DNA from: an uncultured Bacteroidia bacterium
GTDB taxonomy: Bacteria; Bacteroidota; Bacteroidia; Bacteroidales; UBA932
Length of the DNA: 64,000 bases
Assembly (NCBI GenBank): GCA_902797435.1
Contig: CADBSV010000044.1
Coordinates: forward strand, 1-64,000
Direction of reading: 5' to 3'
Below the pieces are notes generated by a model that saw only the letters and a list, made by a program, of their open reading frames with translations, ran no database searches and was not told where the DNA came from. Positions within the stretch are counted from its first letter, which is position 1; the number at the start of each line of letters is the position of its first letter. Shown piece by piece: positions 53,046 to 62,550 of the stretch. The translations under genes were made by a program, and so were the position numbers.

Positions 53046-55031
53046 ATGAAAAAGGCCTTTTTTGTTCTTTCCGCGCTTCTCATGCTCTCTTCCTGCCATA
53101 CCAATCCGTTCCTTTCCGAGTGGGACACCCCTTACGGGATTCCTCCATACGACAAGATAAAGGTTTCGGACTACCTGCCGGCAATAAAGGAGGGGATACG
53201 TCAGCAGCAGCAGGAGATAGACGCCATCACCTCAAATCCCCAGGCTCCAACCTTCGAGAACTCCATAGTTCCCCTGGAGTTCAGCGGAATGCTTCTTCGC
53301 AAGGTTGAGGGGGTACTGTTCAACGTTTCCGAAACAGACCGTTCCGACGCCCTCGATGCGGTGGTGGAAGAGGCGCTCCCGCTTCTTTCGGCCCACGGCG
53401 ACAACATCGCCTTCAACAAGGCCCTTTATGAAAGGGTCTCCGCTGTTTACCATGGCGACCAGGGATCCCTTACCCGCGAGCAGCAGATAGTGCTGAAGAA
53501 CCACTTTGAAGATTTCGAACGTGAGGGAATCGGGCTTCCGGAGCAGCAGCAGGCAAGGCTGCGTGAAATCAACACCTCCCTTTCCACCCTTACACAGAAG
53601 ATAGGCAACAACATCCTTTCCGAGAGCAACGCCTTCAAGGAGAAGTTCGGGTTCAGCGTGAGCGATTATCCCGAAAAGATGACCACTACCGAAGACCGCG
53701 CCCTCCGCAAGGCTTACCTTGAGGCCTATACGATGCGAGGACACGGCGGGAACGAGTTCGACAACCGCGCCCTCGCGACCGAGGTGCTGAAGCTGCGGCT
53801 CGAAAAGGCCCGTATCCTCGGGTACCCCAATTTTGCCGCCTATCAGCTTTCCGACAAGATGGCGGGAGATCCGGCAACTGTTGACAGTTTCCTTTCCGGC
53901 ATCATGAAGGCGGCAACCGCCAAGGCCGCCAGGGAAGTGGCCGAAATGCAGAAGATGATGGATGCCGACCCGTCGGTTCCTGCAGGCTCACGCATAGAGC
54001 CCTGGGACTGGTGGTATTATGCCGAAAAGGTTCGCAAGGCCAACTACGCCCTTGACGACGAGGCCATCAAGCCCTACTTCCAGATGGATTCCGTACGCAG
54101 CGGCATCTTTACCGCTGCGCATAAGCTTTACGGCATTGGTGTGGAGCCGGTGGAGAACGCTCCGGTGTATTCTCCCGGAAATGTCCAGACCTGGAAGATA
54201 AGTGACGCCGACGGTTCGCTCCTTGGCATTTTCACCACCGATTACCTGCCCCGCGCATCCAAGAGGGGAGGCGCCTGGATGAACAATGTCCGCGACCAGT
54301 ATATAACACCCGACGGCACGGAAGTACGCCCCGTCATAGTGAACGTCGGCAATCTTGCCGAATACATGAACGTGGACCAGGTGCAGACCGTCTTCCACGA
54401 GTTCGGTCACGCCCTGCACGGGCTCCTCACCAAGTGCACCTATCCTTCCGTGAGCGGCACCGGCGTCAAGCGCGATTTCGTGGAGATGTTCTCGCAGATA
54501 AACGAGCACTGGGCCTTCCAGCCCGAACTGCTGGCCCTGTATGCCAGGAATTCTCGCGGCGAGGTGATTCCCCAGGAGCTCGTGGACAAGATAAACGCAG
54601 CCCTGAATTTCAATATGGGCTTCATGACCACCGAGCTTTGCGCCGCCTCCATCCTCGATATGAAACTCCATGAAATAGAGGATTTTGAGGGGTTCGACGT
54701 GGATGCCTTCGAGGCGAAGGTTGCGGCCGAGTGCGGGCTCAATCCCGAGATAGGGTTCCGCTACCGTACCACCTACTTCAACCACATCTTCTCGAGCGGT
54801 TACAGCGCCGGATACTATGGATACCTGTGGTCGGAAGTGCTGGACCGCGACGCATTCAGCTTCTTCGAGGCTTCTCCGAACGGAGTTTTCGACAGCGCCC
54901 TTGCAGCCCGCTTCAGGCAGACTTTCCTGGAGAAGGGCGGCAGCGAGGAGCCGATGACACTTTACAAGCAGTTTACAGGCCGCGAGCCGGACAATACGGC
55001 ATTCCTTCGCGGCAGAGGTTTGATAGATTAA
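53046..55031 (+). CDS. dcp: M3 family peptidyl-dipeptidase lipoprotein
   Basis: The 661-residue protein has a lipobox (LSSC, Cys 17) and the M3 zinc site VFHEFGHALHGLL (His 451, Glu 452, His 455) with a downstream third ligand Glu (FVEMFSQ). Dcp enzymes remove dipeptides from C-termini. It begins 1 bp after the DUF5689 stop and so is likely in the same transcript. Confidence 0.94.
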   Translation: MKKAFFVLSALLMLSSCHTNPFLSEWDTPYGIPPYDKIKVSDYLPAIKEGIRQQQQEIDAITSNPQAPTFENSIVPLEFSGMLLRKVEGVLFNVSETDRSDALDAVVEEALPLLSAHGDNIAFNKALYERVSAVYHGDQGSLTREQQIVLKNHFEDFEREGIGLPEQQQARLREINTSLSTLTQKIGNNILSESNAFKEKFGFSVSDYPEKMTTTEDRALRKAYLEAYTMRGHGGNEFDNRALATEVLKLRLEKARILGYPNFAAYQLSDKMAGDPATVDSFLSGIMKAATAKAAREVAEMQKMMDADPSVPAGSRIEPWDWWYYAEKVRKANYALDDEAIKPYFQMDSVRSGIFTAAHKLYGIGVEPVENAPVYSPGNVQTWKISDADGSLLGIFTTDYLPRASKRGGAWMNNVRDQYITPDGTEVRPVIVNVGNLAEYMNVDQVQTVFHEFGHALHGLLTKCTYPSVSGTGVKRDFVEMFSQINEHWAFQPELLALYARNSRGEVIPQELVDKINAALNFNMGFMTTELCAASILDMKLHEIEDFEGFDVDAFEAKVAAECGLNPEIGFRYRTTYFNHIFSSGYSAGYYGYLWSEVLDRDAFSFFEASPNGVFDSALAARFRQTFLEKGGSEEPMTLYKQFTGREPDNTAFLRGRGLID

Positions 55032-55040
55032 TTTAAAGAC

Positions 55041-55787
55041 ATGAAAAGAATCGTACTTATCCGTCATGGCGAAAGCCAGTGGAACAAGGAAAACCGGTTT
55101 ACCGGCTGGACAAATGTGGATCTCAGCGAAAAAGGTCTCCAGGAGGCTCTCGAAGCGGGGAAATCCCTGAAAGAAAAGGGCTTCACCTTCGATATCGCTT
55201 ACACATCATATCTTAAGAGGGCTGTGAAAACCCTCAACAACGTGCTCGACGCAATGGACCTTGACTGGATCCCGGTCCGCAAGAGCTGGCGCCTGAACGA
55301 GAAGCACTACGGTATGCTTCAGGGGCTCAACAAGGCCGAGACCGCGGCAAAGTACGGTGACGAACAGGTGCTCAAATGGCGTCGCAGCTACGACATCGAG
55401 CCCCTTCCGCTCCCGGAAGACGATCCCAATTCCGCTACCAGGGATCCCCGTTATGCCCTTGTTCCCGACGAATACATCCCGCGCACCGAGGCCCTCAAAC
55501 AGTGCATCGAGCGTGTGATGCCCTATTGGGAGAGCGAGATTTTCCCGCGCCTGAAGACTGTGGACAACATTGTGGTGGTAGCCCATGGAAACAGCCTTCG
55601 CGGCGTTGTGAAGCACCTCAAGAGAATCAGCGACGAAGATATCATCAAGCTTAACATCCCCACCGCAACTCCTTACGTATTCGAGTTCGACGACAACCTC
55701 AAGCTCGTAAAGGATTATTATCTTGCGGATCCGGCGGAACTTGCAGCCAAGCAGGCGGCGGTCGCCAACCAGGGAAAGGCAAAGTAA
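55041..55787 (+). CDS. gpmA: 2,3-bisphosphoglycerate-dependent phosphoglycerate mutase
   Basis: The 248-residue enzyme interconverts 3- and 2-phosphoglycerate in glycolysis. [18 protein letters not shown] carries the catalytic His, with [11 protein letters not shown] and [10 protein letters not shown] further on. Length is normal. It overlaps manA by 1 bp. Confidence 0.97.
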   Translation: MKRIVLIRHGESQWNKENRFTGWTNVDLSEKGLQEALEAGKSLKEKGFTFDIAYTSYLKRAVKTLNNVLDAMDLDWIPVRKSWRLNEKHYGMLQGLNKAETAAKYGDEQVLKWRRSYDIEPLPLPEDDPNSATRDPRYALVPDEYIPRTEALKQCIERVMPYWESEIFPRLKTVDNIVVVAHGNSLRGVVKHLKRISDEDIIKLNIPTATPYVFEFDDNLKLVKDYYLADPAELAAKQAAVANQGKAK

Positions 55788-56638
55788 TGATTATCCGACT
55801 GAATCCGGAGTACAGGCCGATGGTCTGGGGGAGCGAGAACTGGGTCGTCTCCGGCTATCCTTCGCGGGAATCACTCGTTTGCGAGGGTCCCCTCAAAGGA
55901 AAGACGCTCAATGAGGTTTACGGATCTGAATTCCCGCTTCTTGTAAAATTTATAGACGCCCGGTCGGACCTCTCCATACAGGTCCACCCGGACGATGCTT
56001 TAGCCTTCAAGCGTGGAATAGGGCGCGGAAAAACGGAGATGTGGTACGTGATGCGGGATGGCGGCAGTCTCATTTCCGGCTTTAGGGAGCCGGTTTCCCC
56101 CTCGCGTTATGAGCAGCTGGTGGCGGAGAACCGTCTTGTGGATGTGCTTCAGCGCCACGAAGAGAAGAAAGGCGATGTGTTCTTCCTTCCCGCAGGTCGC
56201 ATACATGCCATCTGCGGCGGAAGTCTTCTGTGCGAAGTCCAGCAGACCTCCGACACTACCTACCGCATATTCGACTACAACCGTCCCGGCTTGGACGGAA
56301 AACCCCGTGAGCTTCATGTAGAGCAGGCGAAGGAGGCCATCAACTTTGAGGATGAAGGACCCTACACAACCGATTACGAGCGCTTGAAGAACAGTGAGTC
56401 CGTAGTGGTGCGCGACCCGCATTTCACCGCCTCGGTTTTCGACCTTGACCGTCCGGTAAAGGTCAGTATGCATGGCCGTGGCCGTTTCCTTGCGGTGATG
56501 TGCGTTGAGGGCAGCGGCAGCGTGAACGGACATGCCATAAATGAAGGGGAGGCCCTTCTGGCCCTGGATGAAGAAGCCCCTGTGGAGCTTGCCCCGTCCA
56601 CGGGAGGAACAGTAAAATTCCTAACAGCAAATGAGTAA
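55787..56638 (+). CDS. manA: Class I mannose-6-phosphate isomerase
   Basis: The 283-residue zinc enzyme interconverts mannose-6-P and fructose-6-P. Metal-binding and catalytic segments are QVHPDDALAF, KTEMWYVM and AGRIHAICGGSLLCEVQQTSD. Short class I enzymes of this length are usual in Bacteroidota. It overlaps rnr by 8 bp. Confidence 0.93.
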   Translation: MIIRLNPEYRPMVWGSENWVVSGYPSRESLVCEGPLKGKTLNEVYGSEFPLLVKFIDARSDLSIQVHPDDALAFKRGIGRGKTEMWYVMRDGGSLISGFREPVSPSRYEQLVAENRLVDVLQRHEEKKGDVFFLPAGRIHAICGGSLLCEVQQTSDTTYRIFDYNRPGLDGKPRELHVEQAKEAINFEDEGPYTTDYERLKNSESVVVRDPHFTASVFDLDRPVKVSMHGRGRFLAVMCVEGSGSVNGHAINEGEALLALDEEAPVELAPSTGGTVKFLTANE

Positions 56639-58784
56639 ACTACGGCGCAACCACGGCAAGGGAGGAAAGCCCCGTTCCAAGCGGGTTTTCGCCCAGGAGA
56701 CAGGCAAGGTGCAGATGACAAGGGACGGATTCGTATTCGTCATCGTTGAAGGACAGGACGACGACATATTCGTTCCGGCTTCAAAGACCCGCCATGCCCT
56801 TGACGGCGATACCGTGCGCGTAGCCGTTACACGTGAGCATATATCGGCTGCCCGCGACAGCGCGGGGCAGAAGACGGTATCCCGCCGCCGTGAAGGCGAA
56901 ATAATTGAAGTGCTTCACCGCAGCGGCCGCCAGTTCGTAGGCGTGTTCCATTCCGTGGGCGCCCAGGCCTGGGTACTTATGCAGAGCAGGAACATGCCGT
57001 ATGATATCCGTGTCGATGCCGAGCAGGCAGCGGCAATGGGGGCGAAGAGAGGTATGAAGGTGTCGGCCGTCGTGGACCGCTGGGACCGCGGCGACACCTA
57101 TCCTTCGGGGCATCTGGCCGATGTGCTGGGCATGCCGGGAGATAACGAGACCGAGATGCATGCCATCCTTGCCGAGTTCGACCTTCCGTACAGGTTCCCC
57201 TCCGAAGTGGAGAATGCCGCCGATGGTATTTCGGACAAGATATCACCCGAAGAGATTAAGGGCCGCAGGGACTTCCGCGACGTGCTCACCTTCACCATAG
57301 ACCCTGCAGACGCCAAGGATTTCGACGATGCACTCTCTTTCAAGAAGCTTGGTAACGGTAATTTTGAAGTCGGGGTGCACATCGCAGACGTGTCTCATTA
57401 CGTTGTTCCGGGTTCGCCCGTGGACAAGGAGGCCCGCGAACGCGGCACGAGCGTCTATCTGGTGGACCGCACGGTTCCCATGCTGCCGGAGAAACTCTGC
57501 AACAAGCTCTGCTCGCTGCGTCCGCACGAAGACAAGCTCACCTTTTCGGTGGTGTGCGAAATCGATCCCAAGGGTAACATCAAGAGCCGCTGGATAGGGC
57601 GCACCATAATCAATTCCGACTACAGGTTCGATTACGCTCAGGCGCAGGATATCATAGAGTCGGCAGGCGGCTCCCCCTTCGGGAGTTCGTCCTCTGGACT
57701 CACCCCACCACCCCTTCGTGGCGGTCCCCCCGCTTCCGTGCCGCGGGTGGCACGTCCCTCAGGGGGAGCCCCTGCCGACTCCATTATTTTGCCGGAGGAT
57801 ATCGTAACGGCAATCCTAACCCTTAACGGCCTTGCCGGGATATTCAAGCGCAAGCGCTTCGAAGCAGGGGCCGTGAATTTCGAGCGCCCCGAGATGAAGG
57901 TGGACATCGATGAGAAAGGCCGCCCGACAGGCGTGCATCAGGTGTTCTCGAAAGAGGCCAACTGGCTCATCGAAGAGTTCATGCTGCTGGCAAACCGCAC
58001 CGTTGCGGAGTTCGTTGCAACCGCAGGGCAGATGAACGGAGTGACGGCCAAAAACGCCAAGACCTTCGTTTATCGCATACACGGCGAGCCCAATGGCGAA
58101 AAGCTTGCAGGTCTTCGCGACTTCGCAAAGAACTTCGGCTATCAGATGGGAGAAGAACTGCAGGGAGCCGCTGCCGCACGCAACATAAACGCCCTCATGC
58201 AGCAGGCCCAGGGAAAACCCGAACTCATGGCTTTCGAGGATATCGCCCTCCGCTGCATGGCCAAGGCCTGTTACTCCACCGACAATATAGGGCACTACGG
58301 CCTGGCATTCAAGTTTTACACCCACTTCACTTCTCCCATACGCCGTTATCCCGACCTCATGGTCCACAGGCTTCTCGCAATCTATCTGCACGGAGGGAAG
58401 AGCCAGGACGGCCCATACTACGAAGGGGAGTGCCAGCACGCTTCCGACCGTGAGCTGGTGGCTGCCGACGCAGAGCGTACGAGCGTCAAATACAAGCTCG
58501 TGGAGTTCATGCAGGATAAGGTGGGTCTCGAATTCGACGGCCATGTGAGCGGCATTACCGAATGGGGGATGTACGTGGAGATAGAACCCACAAAGATAGA
58601 GGGCATGGTGTCCCTGCGTGAGATACGCTCCGACTTCTTTGAATTCGACGAGGATCACTACCGCCTCGTGGGCAAACGCACGCGCAAGGTCATAAGACTG
58701 GGCGACGCCGTGCGCATACGCGTCAAGGATGCGAACCTCGAGCAGCGTCTGCTCGATTACGAACTGGTGGAGAATCTCAGATAA
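56631..58784 (+). CDS. rnr: Ribonuclease R
   Basis: The 717-residue 3'-5' exoribonuclease degrades structured RNA. A cold-shock-like N-terminus (about 15-150) is followed by the RNB domain (about 215-600; FTIDPADAKDFDDALSF with catalytic Asp residues) and a C-terminal S1 domain (about 625-710). Between AQDIIES and ILPEDIV, inside the RNB domain, about 42 Gly/Ser/Pro-rich residues are inserted; the DNA for them is an inverted-repeat-bounded element (57657-57781). The frame is kept. The 3' end overlaps the convergent YgjP-like gene by 8 bp. Confidence 0.96.
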   Translation: MSKLRRNHGKGGKPRSKRVFAQETGKVQMTRDGFVFVIVEGQDDDIFVPASKTRHALDGDTVRVAVTREHISAARDSAGQKTVSRRREGEIIEVLHRSGRQFVGVFHSVGAQAWVLMQSRNMPYDIRVDAEQAAAMGAKRGMKVSAVVDRWDRGDTYPSGHLADVLGMPGDNETEMHAILAEFDLPYRFPSEVENAADGISDKISPEEIKGRRDFRDVLTFTIDPADAKDFDDALSFKKLGNGNFEVGVHIADVSHYVVPGSPVDKEARERGTSVYLVDRTVPMLPEKLCNKLCSLRPHEDKLTFSVVCEIDPKGNIKSRWIGRTIINSDYRFDYAQAQDIIESAGGSPFGSSSSGLTPPPLRGGPPASVPRVARPSGGAPADSIILPEDIVTAILTLNGLAGIFKRKRFEAGAVNFERPEMKVDIDEKGRPTGVHQVFSKEANWLIEEFMLLANRTVAEFVATAGQMNGVTAKNAKTFVYRIHGEPNGEKLAGLRDFAKNFGYQMGEELQGAAAARNINALMQQAQGKPELMAFEDIALRCMAKACYSTDNIGHYGLAFKFYTHFTSPIRRYPDLMVHRLLAIYLHGGKSQDGPYYEGECQHASDRELVAADAERTSVKYKLVEFMQDKVGLEFDGHVSGITEWGMYVEIEPTKIEGMVSLREIRSDFFEFDEDHYRLVGKRTRKVIRLGDAVRIRVKDANLEQRLLDYELVENLR
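57657..57781. repeat. In-frame 125-bp palindromic element within rnr
   Basis: The ends are inverted repeats: 57657-57677 pairs with 57762-57781 over 20 bp with one bulged base. Inside is a hairpin core at 57737-57754 (CGTGCCGCGGGTGGCACG). The core recurs in the rsgA insertion with small changes. It is read through in frame. Confidence 0.75.
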
Positions 58785-59193
58785 GCTTATACTCCTTCAG
58801 CTCCTTGCGTAGGGCCTTGTGGTTTGGGCACAAGGCCTCGAGGAGTGCGTGGAATTCCGGCCCGTGGTTCATGTACCTCAGGTGGCAGAGTTCGTGCAGC
58901 ATGACATAATCCTGCAGTTCGGCGGGGAGCCGCATGAGGTTGAGGTTCAGGTTGATATTGCCTTTGGTGGAGCATGAACCCCAGTTGGAGACATTGTGTT
59001 TTATGCGCACCTGGTTCACGGTGAAGCCGTGCAGTGCGGCCAGGGAGCGCAGCCTCCCCGGAAGGTATGCCTTTGCCTCCGAGCGCAGTCTCTCCACTTC
59101 AGGGGTGTCTTTCATTTTGCGGCTGGCCCTGCGCGGCCTGCGGTAAACGATCCGGACACGTCCGCTGAGTATGTCGGAGAGAGTTATTCGCAT
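58777..59193 (-). CDS. YgjP/DUF45-type metallopeptidase
   Basis: The 138-residue protein has the zinc motif MLHELCHLRYMNHGPEFHALL (HExxH-like with Cys before the last His) and the preceding VSNWGSCSTKGNINLNLNL, typical of YgjP/UTP pyrophosphatase-linked M48-like proteins. It is shorter than many relatives (about 230 residues), lacking some of the N-terminal half. ATG 59193 is the only sensible start because upstream lies the divergent prenyl synthase promoter. Confidence 0.85.
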   Translation of the reverse strand: MRITLSDILSGRVRIVYRRPRRASRKMKDTPEVERLRSEAKAYLPGRLRSLAALHGFTVNQVRIKHNVSNWGSCSTKGNINLNLNLMRLPAELQDYVMLHELCHLRYMNHGPEFHALLEALCPNHKALRKELKEYKLI

Positions 59194-59220
59194 TTCGGAA
59201 GTAAAGATAAGAAAATTCAG

Positions 59221-59228
59221 TATATTTG
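59221..59228 (+). promoter_or_regulatory. -7 box 7 bp before the polyprenyl synthase
   Basis: TATATTTG lies 7 bp before ATG 59236, in a 42-bp divergent space. The -33 element is unclear. Confidence 0.45.
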
Positions 59229-59235
59229 TCCTGAT

Positions 59236-60207
59236 ATGATTTCTGAAAACAAACTGGATGCGACCGTGCGGGAACTTTTTGCCGGAATCGCTTTTCCCGA
59301 GAGCCCGAAAGGCCTGTATGATCCGCTCCGTTATATGATAGAGATAGGGGGAAAACGTATCCGCCCCAAGCTGTGCCTGCTGGCATACTCCCTCTTCAAA
59401 GACGGCTTCTCCGATGGCATTCTGGAATCGGCAGTGGGGCTGGAAGTGTTCCACTCCTTTACCCTTATGCATGACGATATCATGGACCGCAGCCCTTTGC
59501 GCCGCGGCAAACCTACCGTTTGGAAACGCTGGAATGAGGATACGGCCATACTGTCGGGAGACGTCATGCTCATCGACTCATACAGCCGCGTCGCCCGTTC
59601 GGCGAACCAGAATGTCATGCGGCTCTTTGCAAAAACGGCCGCACAGGTATGTGAGGGGCAGCAATTAGACATGGAGTTTGAATCCCGCAGGGATGTCACC
59701 ATGGCGGAATACGAGCAGATGATAGGGCTCAAGACTGCGGTTCTTCTTGCCTGTTCGGCGGAGATGGGCGCGCTTGTAGCCGGAGCGCCGGAAGCTGTCT
59801 GCAAGGCCCTGTACGGATACGGATACGAACTCGGAATGGCCTTCCAGGTGGCCGACGACTATCTGGATGCCTTCGGAGACGAAGCCGTATTCGGAAAGCC
59901 GATAGGAGGCGACATAATAAATTGCAAGAGCAGCTGGCTGACGGTAAGGGCTTATGAACTTGCCTGCGACAGGGAATCCTTCCTGAAAGCGCTGGAGGCA
60001 GGCGCTGCTACACCGGAAGAGAAGCAGGCGAAAATCGCTTACGTCAAGGATATCTACACTGCCCTCGGCGTCGATAAGGAGGCCGCCGAGGCTATATCGG
60101 AATACTCGGCCAGGGCTATGGATGCCGTGTCGGGAATCGGTCTTGACGGAGCCTCCATTGAGATGCTGGGCCATTTTGTGGCCAACCTTACAGGAAGGGT
60201 GAAATGA
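59236..60207 (+). CDS. Polyprenyl synthetase
   Basis: The 323-residue enzyme has the two Asp-rich regions of trans-prenyltransferases: LMHDDIMDRSPLRRGKPTVW (first) and AFQVADDYLDAFGD (second), plus GGKRIRPKL near the start. It makes linear polyprenyl diphosphates, such as quinone side chains. It overlaps rsgA by 4 bp. The upstream part of the frame belongs to the antisense region of the YgjP-like gene. Confidence 0.93.
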   Translation: MISENKLDATVRELFAGIAFPESPKGLYDPLRYMIEIGGKRIRPKLCLLAYSLFKDGFSDGILESAVGLEVFHSFTLMHDDIMDRSPLRRGKPTVWKRWNEDTAILSGDVMLIDSYSRVARSANQNVMRLFAKTAAQVCEGQQLDMEFESRRDVTMAEYEQMIGLKTAVLLACSAEMGALVAGAPEAVCKALYGYGYELGMAFQVADDYLDAFGDEAVFGKPIGGDIINCKSSWLTVRAYELACDRESFLKALEAGAATPEEKQAKIAYVKDIYTALGVDKEAAEAISEYSARAMDAVSGIGLDGASIEMLGHFVANLTGRVK

Positions 60208-61205
60208 ACGCGGACGAGGCCATAGTCGTAAAGAATGCAGGCAGCCATTTTCTGCTGAGCCGTCTTCCAGAGTGGAATCCGTTCCCGGCAGTGCTTCGCG
60301 GAAAGGTGCGGCTCTCTCGCAGCGTTTCAACCAATCCCGTTGCGGTGGGAGACCTGGTCCGGTTTCGTACCGATCTGCCTGGCGGTTGGGCCCCTCCCTC
60401 TAACGTTGCCGAGGGTGGCACGCCTCCCGGAGGCGACGCTGCCGCCGCCCCGTTGGCAGTCATTACCGAAGTGCTTCCGAGGAGAAACTATATCATACGA
60501 AAATCCACCAACCTGAGCCGGCAGAATCATGTTATCGCCGCCAATCTCGACAGGGCAGTGCTGGCGGTCAGCCTTTATTTCCCGGAAATCAAGCTGCCTT
60601 TCCTCGACCGTGTGCTCGTCACCTGCGAAGTCTATGGGGTGAAACCGGTGATAGTCCTGAACAAGGTGGACCTTTACAGGGATGCCGCGCCCGAGGCCGT
60701 GGAGAATTTTGTAAGCATTTACACGAAAGCGGGTTATCACGTAATCCAGACGTCCTGTAAGACTGGGGAGGGAATAGATGAACTCAGACTGCTCTGCAGC
60801 GAGGGCATATCGCTCTTCTCCGGTGAGTCCGGAGTGGGGAAGTCGTCGCTTATAAAAGCCCTCGATCCGTCCCTGGACCCCAAGATAGGAAAGATTTCCG
60901 CCGCCCATCTGCAGGGCAGGCACACCACCTCGCTCTACGAAATGTATCCGCTTCTCGGAGGAGGATTCGTCGTGGACAGCCCAGGTCTCAGGGGGTTCGG
61001 GCTGGTTGACCTCAAGGCGGAGGAAATCGCGCTTTATTTCCCCGAAATGCTTGCGGCGTCGAAGAACTGCCGCTTCACCCCTTGCACCCACACCCATGAG
61101 CCGGGATGCGCAGTAAAGTCCGCCGTGGAGGAAGGCATTGTCAGCCCCGAACGGTATAACTCCTACCTCGGGATGCTTGAAGAGGACACCAAGTTCAGGC
61201 AGTGA
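60204..61205 (+). CDS. rsgA: Ribosome small-subunit-dependent GTPase A
   Basis: The 333-residue circularly permuted GTPase helps 30S maturation. It has an OB-fold N-terminus, G4 LNKVDLY, G1 GESGVGKSSLI, G3 DSPGLRGFG and the C-terminal zinc site with C...CTHTHEPGC. Between VRFRTD and AVITEVLPRRNY, in an OB-fold loop, about 25 extra Gly/Pro/Ala-rich residues are encoded by an insertion (60378-60452). The frame is intact. It overlaps its neighbours by 4 bp each. Confidence 0.96.
   Translation: MNADEAIVVKNAGSHFLLSRLPEWNPFPAVLRGKVRLSRSVSTNPVAVGDLVRFRTDLPGGWAPPSNVAEGGTPPGGDAAAAPLAVITEVLPRRNYIIRKSTNLSRQNHVIAANLDRAVLAVSLYFPEIKLPFLDRVLVTCEVYGVKPVIVLNKVDLYRDAAPEAVENFVSIYTKAGYHVIQTSCKTGEGIDELRLLCSEGISLFSGESGVGKSSLIKALDPSLDPKIGKISAAHLQGRHTTSLYEMYPLLGGGFVVDSPGLRGFGLVDLKAEEIALYFPEMLAASKNCRFTPCTHTHEPGCAVKSAVEEGIVSPERYNSYLGMLEEDTKFRQ
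60378..60452. repeat. In-frame insertion in rsgA sharing a core with the rnr element
   Basis: The insertion contains CGTTGCCGAGGGTGGCACG (60404-60422), closely matching the 18-nt rnr core, followed by a small palindrome CCTCCCGGAGG. In rnr a similar palindrome follows its core. The exact edges are uncertain. Confidence 0.6.
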
Positions 61206-62539
61206 AAGCTCCCGACCGCGAAATACTCCGTCTGGCAGTTCCCAGCATCCTTGCAAATATCACCGTTCCACTTGTTGGAATGGCAGATATGGCCATTGCG
61301 GGGCACCTGCACGGAGGGGCTTCTTCCGCAGCATACATCGGAGCGGCTTCGGTGGGGGCGCTGCTCTTCACTCTGCTCTACTGGAATTTCGCTTTCCTGA
61401 GGGCCGCTACCGGAGGCCTTGCGGCCCAGGCGTATGGAAGAGGGGACCCTGCGGAGCAGGGGCTCGTACTTGGGCGGGGACTCGCCCTGGCGCTGATATG
61501 TTCTGCCGTCCTGCTTGCCGTGCAATGGCCCTTCTCCCGTCTGGGGGTGCTGATAATCGGAGGCTCCCGTGAGGTGACCGGGCTGGCCCTGCGTTACTTC
61601 TTCATACGTATCTGGGCAGCTCCGGCGACGCTGTCGCTGATGGTGCTGCGCGGCTGGTTCATAGGAGAGCAGAATTCCGCCGACAGCATGATGGTGGACC
61701 TGGTGGTAAACCTTGGAAACATAGCGGCGAGCCTGCTGCTGGTCTTCCCGCTTGGCCTGGGTTTCGACGGGATAGCCCTCGGAACCGTCATCGCGCAGTA
61801 CGCCGGGCTTGCATGCGCGCTGCTGATACTCCTTCGCCGTTACCCGTGGGCTCTGAGGAGCCTGAGGCTCCGCGGCTGCCTCTCGGGCGCCGGTTCGTTT
61901 TTCTCACTCAATGCCGACCTTTTCATCCGGTCGGTCTGCTTCATGGCCCTCTACCTCGGCTGGAACGGCATTGCTGCCCGCTATGGCGATGTGCCTCTGG
62001 CAGTGGCCTCGCTCTTTATGAATATGCTCATGCTATTCTCCTATTTTACAGACGGTTTCGCCTATGCGGGAGAGGCGCTTACAGGCAGGTTCATAGGTTC
62101 GGGAGAAGCACCCCTTCTGCGGCTTTCGGTGCGAAGGGTCTTTATCTGGAGCATGGCCGTGGCAGTACTCTGGATGGGTATTTATGCCTTTGGCGCAAAT
62201 CCTCTGCTCCGCCTTTTTACGGATGATGAGGCCGTGCGCGATGCCGCCATGGTCTATCTGCCATGGCTGGTGCTGATGCCACCGCTGGGGTGCGCCGCTT
62301 TCACCTGGGACGGAATCTATACCGGGGCCACTGCGGCAGGGCAGATGCGCAGTTCGATGATTGCTGCGGTAATCCTCTTTTTCGTTATATGGTTCGCTTT
62401 CATGGGTCTTGTGCATGACGAGGTTTCCGCCCTGCACCTGCTGCTCGCGGCATACTTCTCCCATCTTGCAGTGCGCGCGGTCTGGCTGAGTGTCCGTTAT
62501 GGCAGGGATGTGGTGGGAAAATGCCCGCAAAAATGCTAA
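61202..62539 (+). CDS. MATE family efflux transporter
   Basis: The 445-residue membrane protein has about twelve helices and the MATE pattern at the start (LAVPSILANITVPLVGMADMAIAGHL). It starts with GTG 61202 overlapping rsgA by 4 bp. The MATE type resembles DinF-like exporters, which use ion gradients to expel small molecules. The substrate is unknown. Confidence 0.92.
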   Translation: MKAPDREILRLAVPSILANITVPLVGMADMAIAGHLHGGASSAAYIGAASVGALLFTLLYWNFAFLRAATGGLAAQAYGRGDPAEQGLVLGRGLALALICSAVLLAVQWPFSRLGVLIIGGSREVTGLALRYFFIRIWAAPATLSLMVLRGWFIGEQNSADSMMVDLVVNLGNIAASLLLVFPLGLGFDGIALGTVIAQYAGLACALLILLRRYPWALRSLRLRGCLSGAGSFFSLNADLFIRSVCFMALYLGWNGIAARYGDVPLAVASLFMNMLMLFSYFTDGFAYAGEALTGRFIGSGEAPLLRLSVRRVFIWSMAVAVLWMGIYAFGANPLLRLFTDDEAVRDAAMVYLPWLVLMPPLGCAAFTWDGIYTGATAAGQMRSSMIAAVILFFVIWFAFMGLVHDEVSALHLLLAAYFSHLAVRAVWLSVRYGRDVVGKCPQKC

Positions 62540-62544
62540 TTTTG
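62537..62544 (+). promoter_or_regulatory. -7 box 6 bp before the U32 gene
   Basis: TAATTTTG overlaps the end of the MATE gene and ends 6 bp before ATG 62551. No clear -33 element is present. Confidence 0.4.
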
Positions 62545-62550
62545 CAGTCT

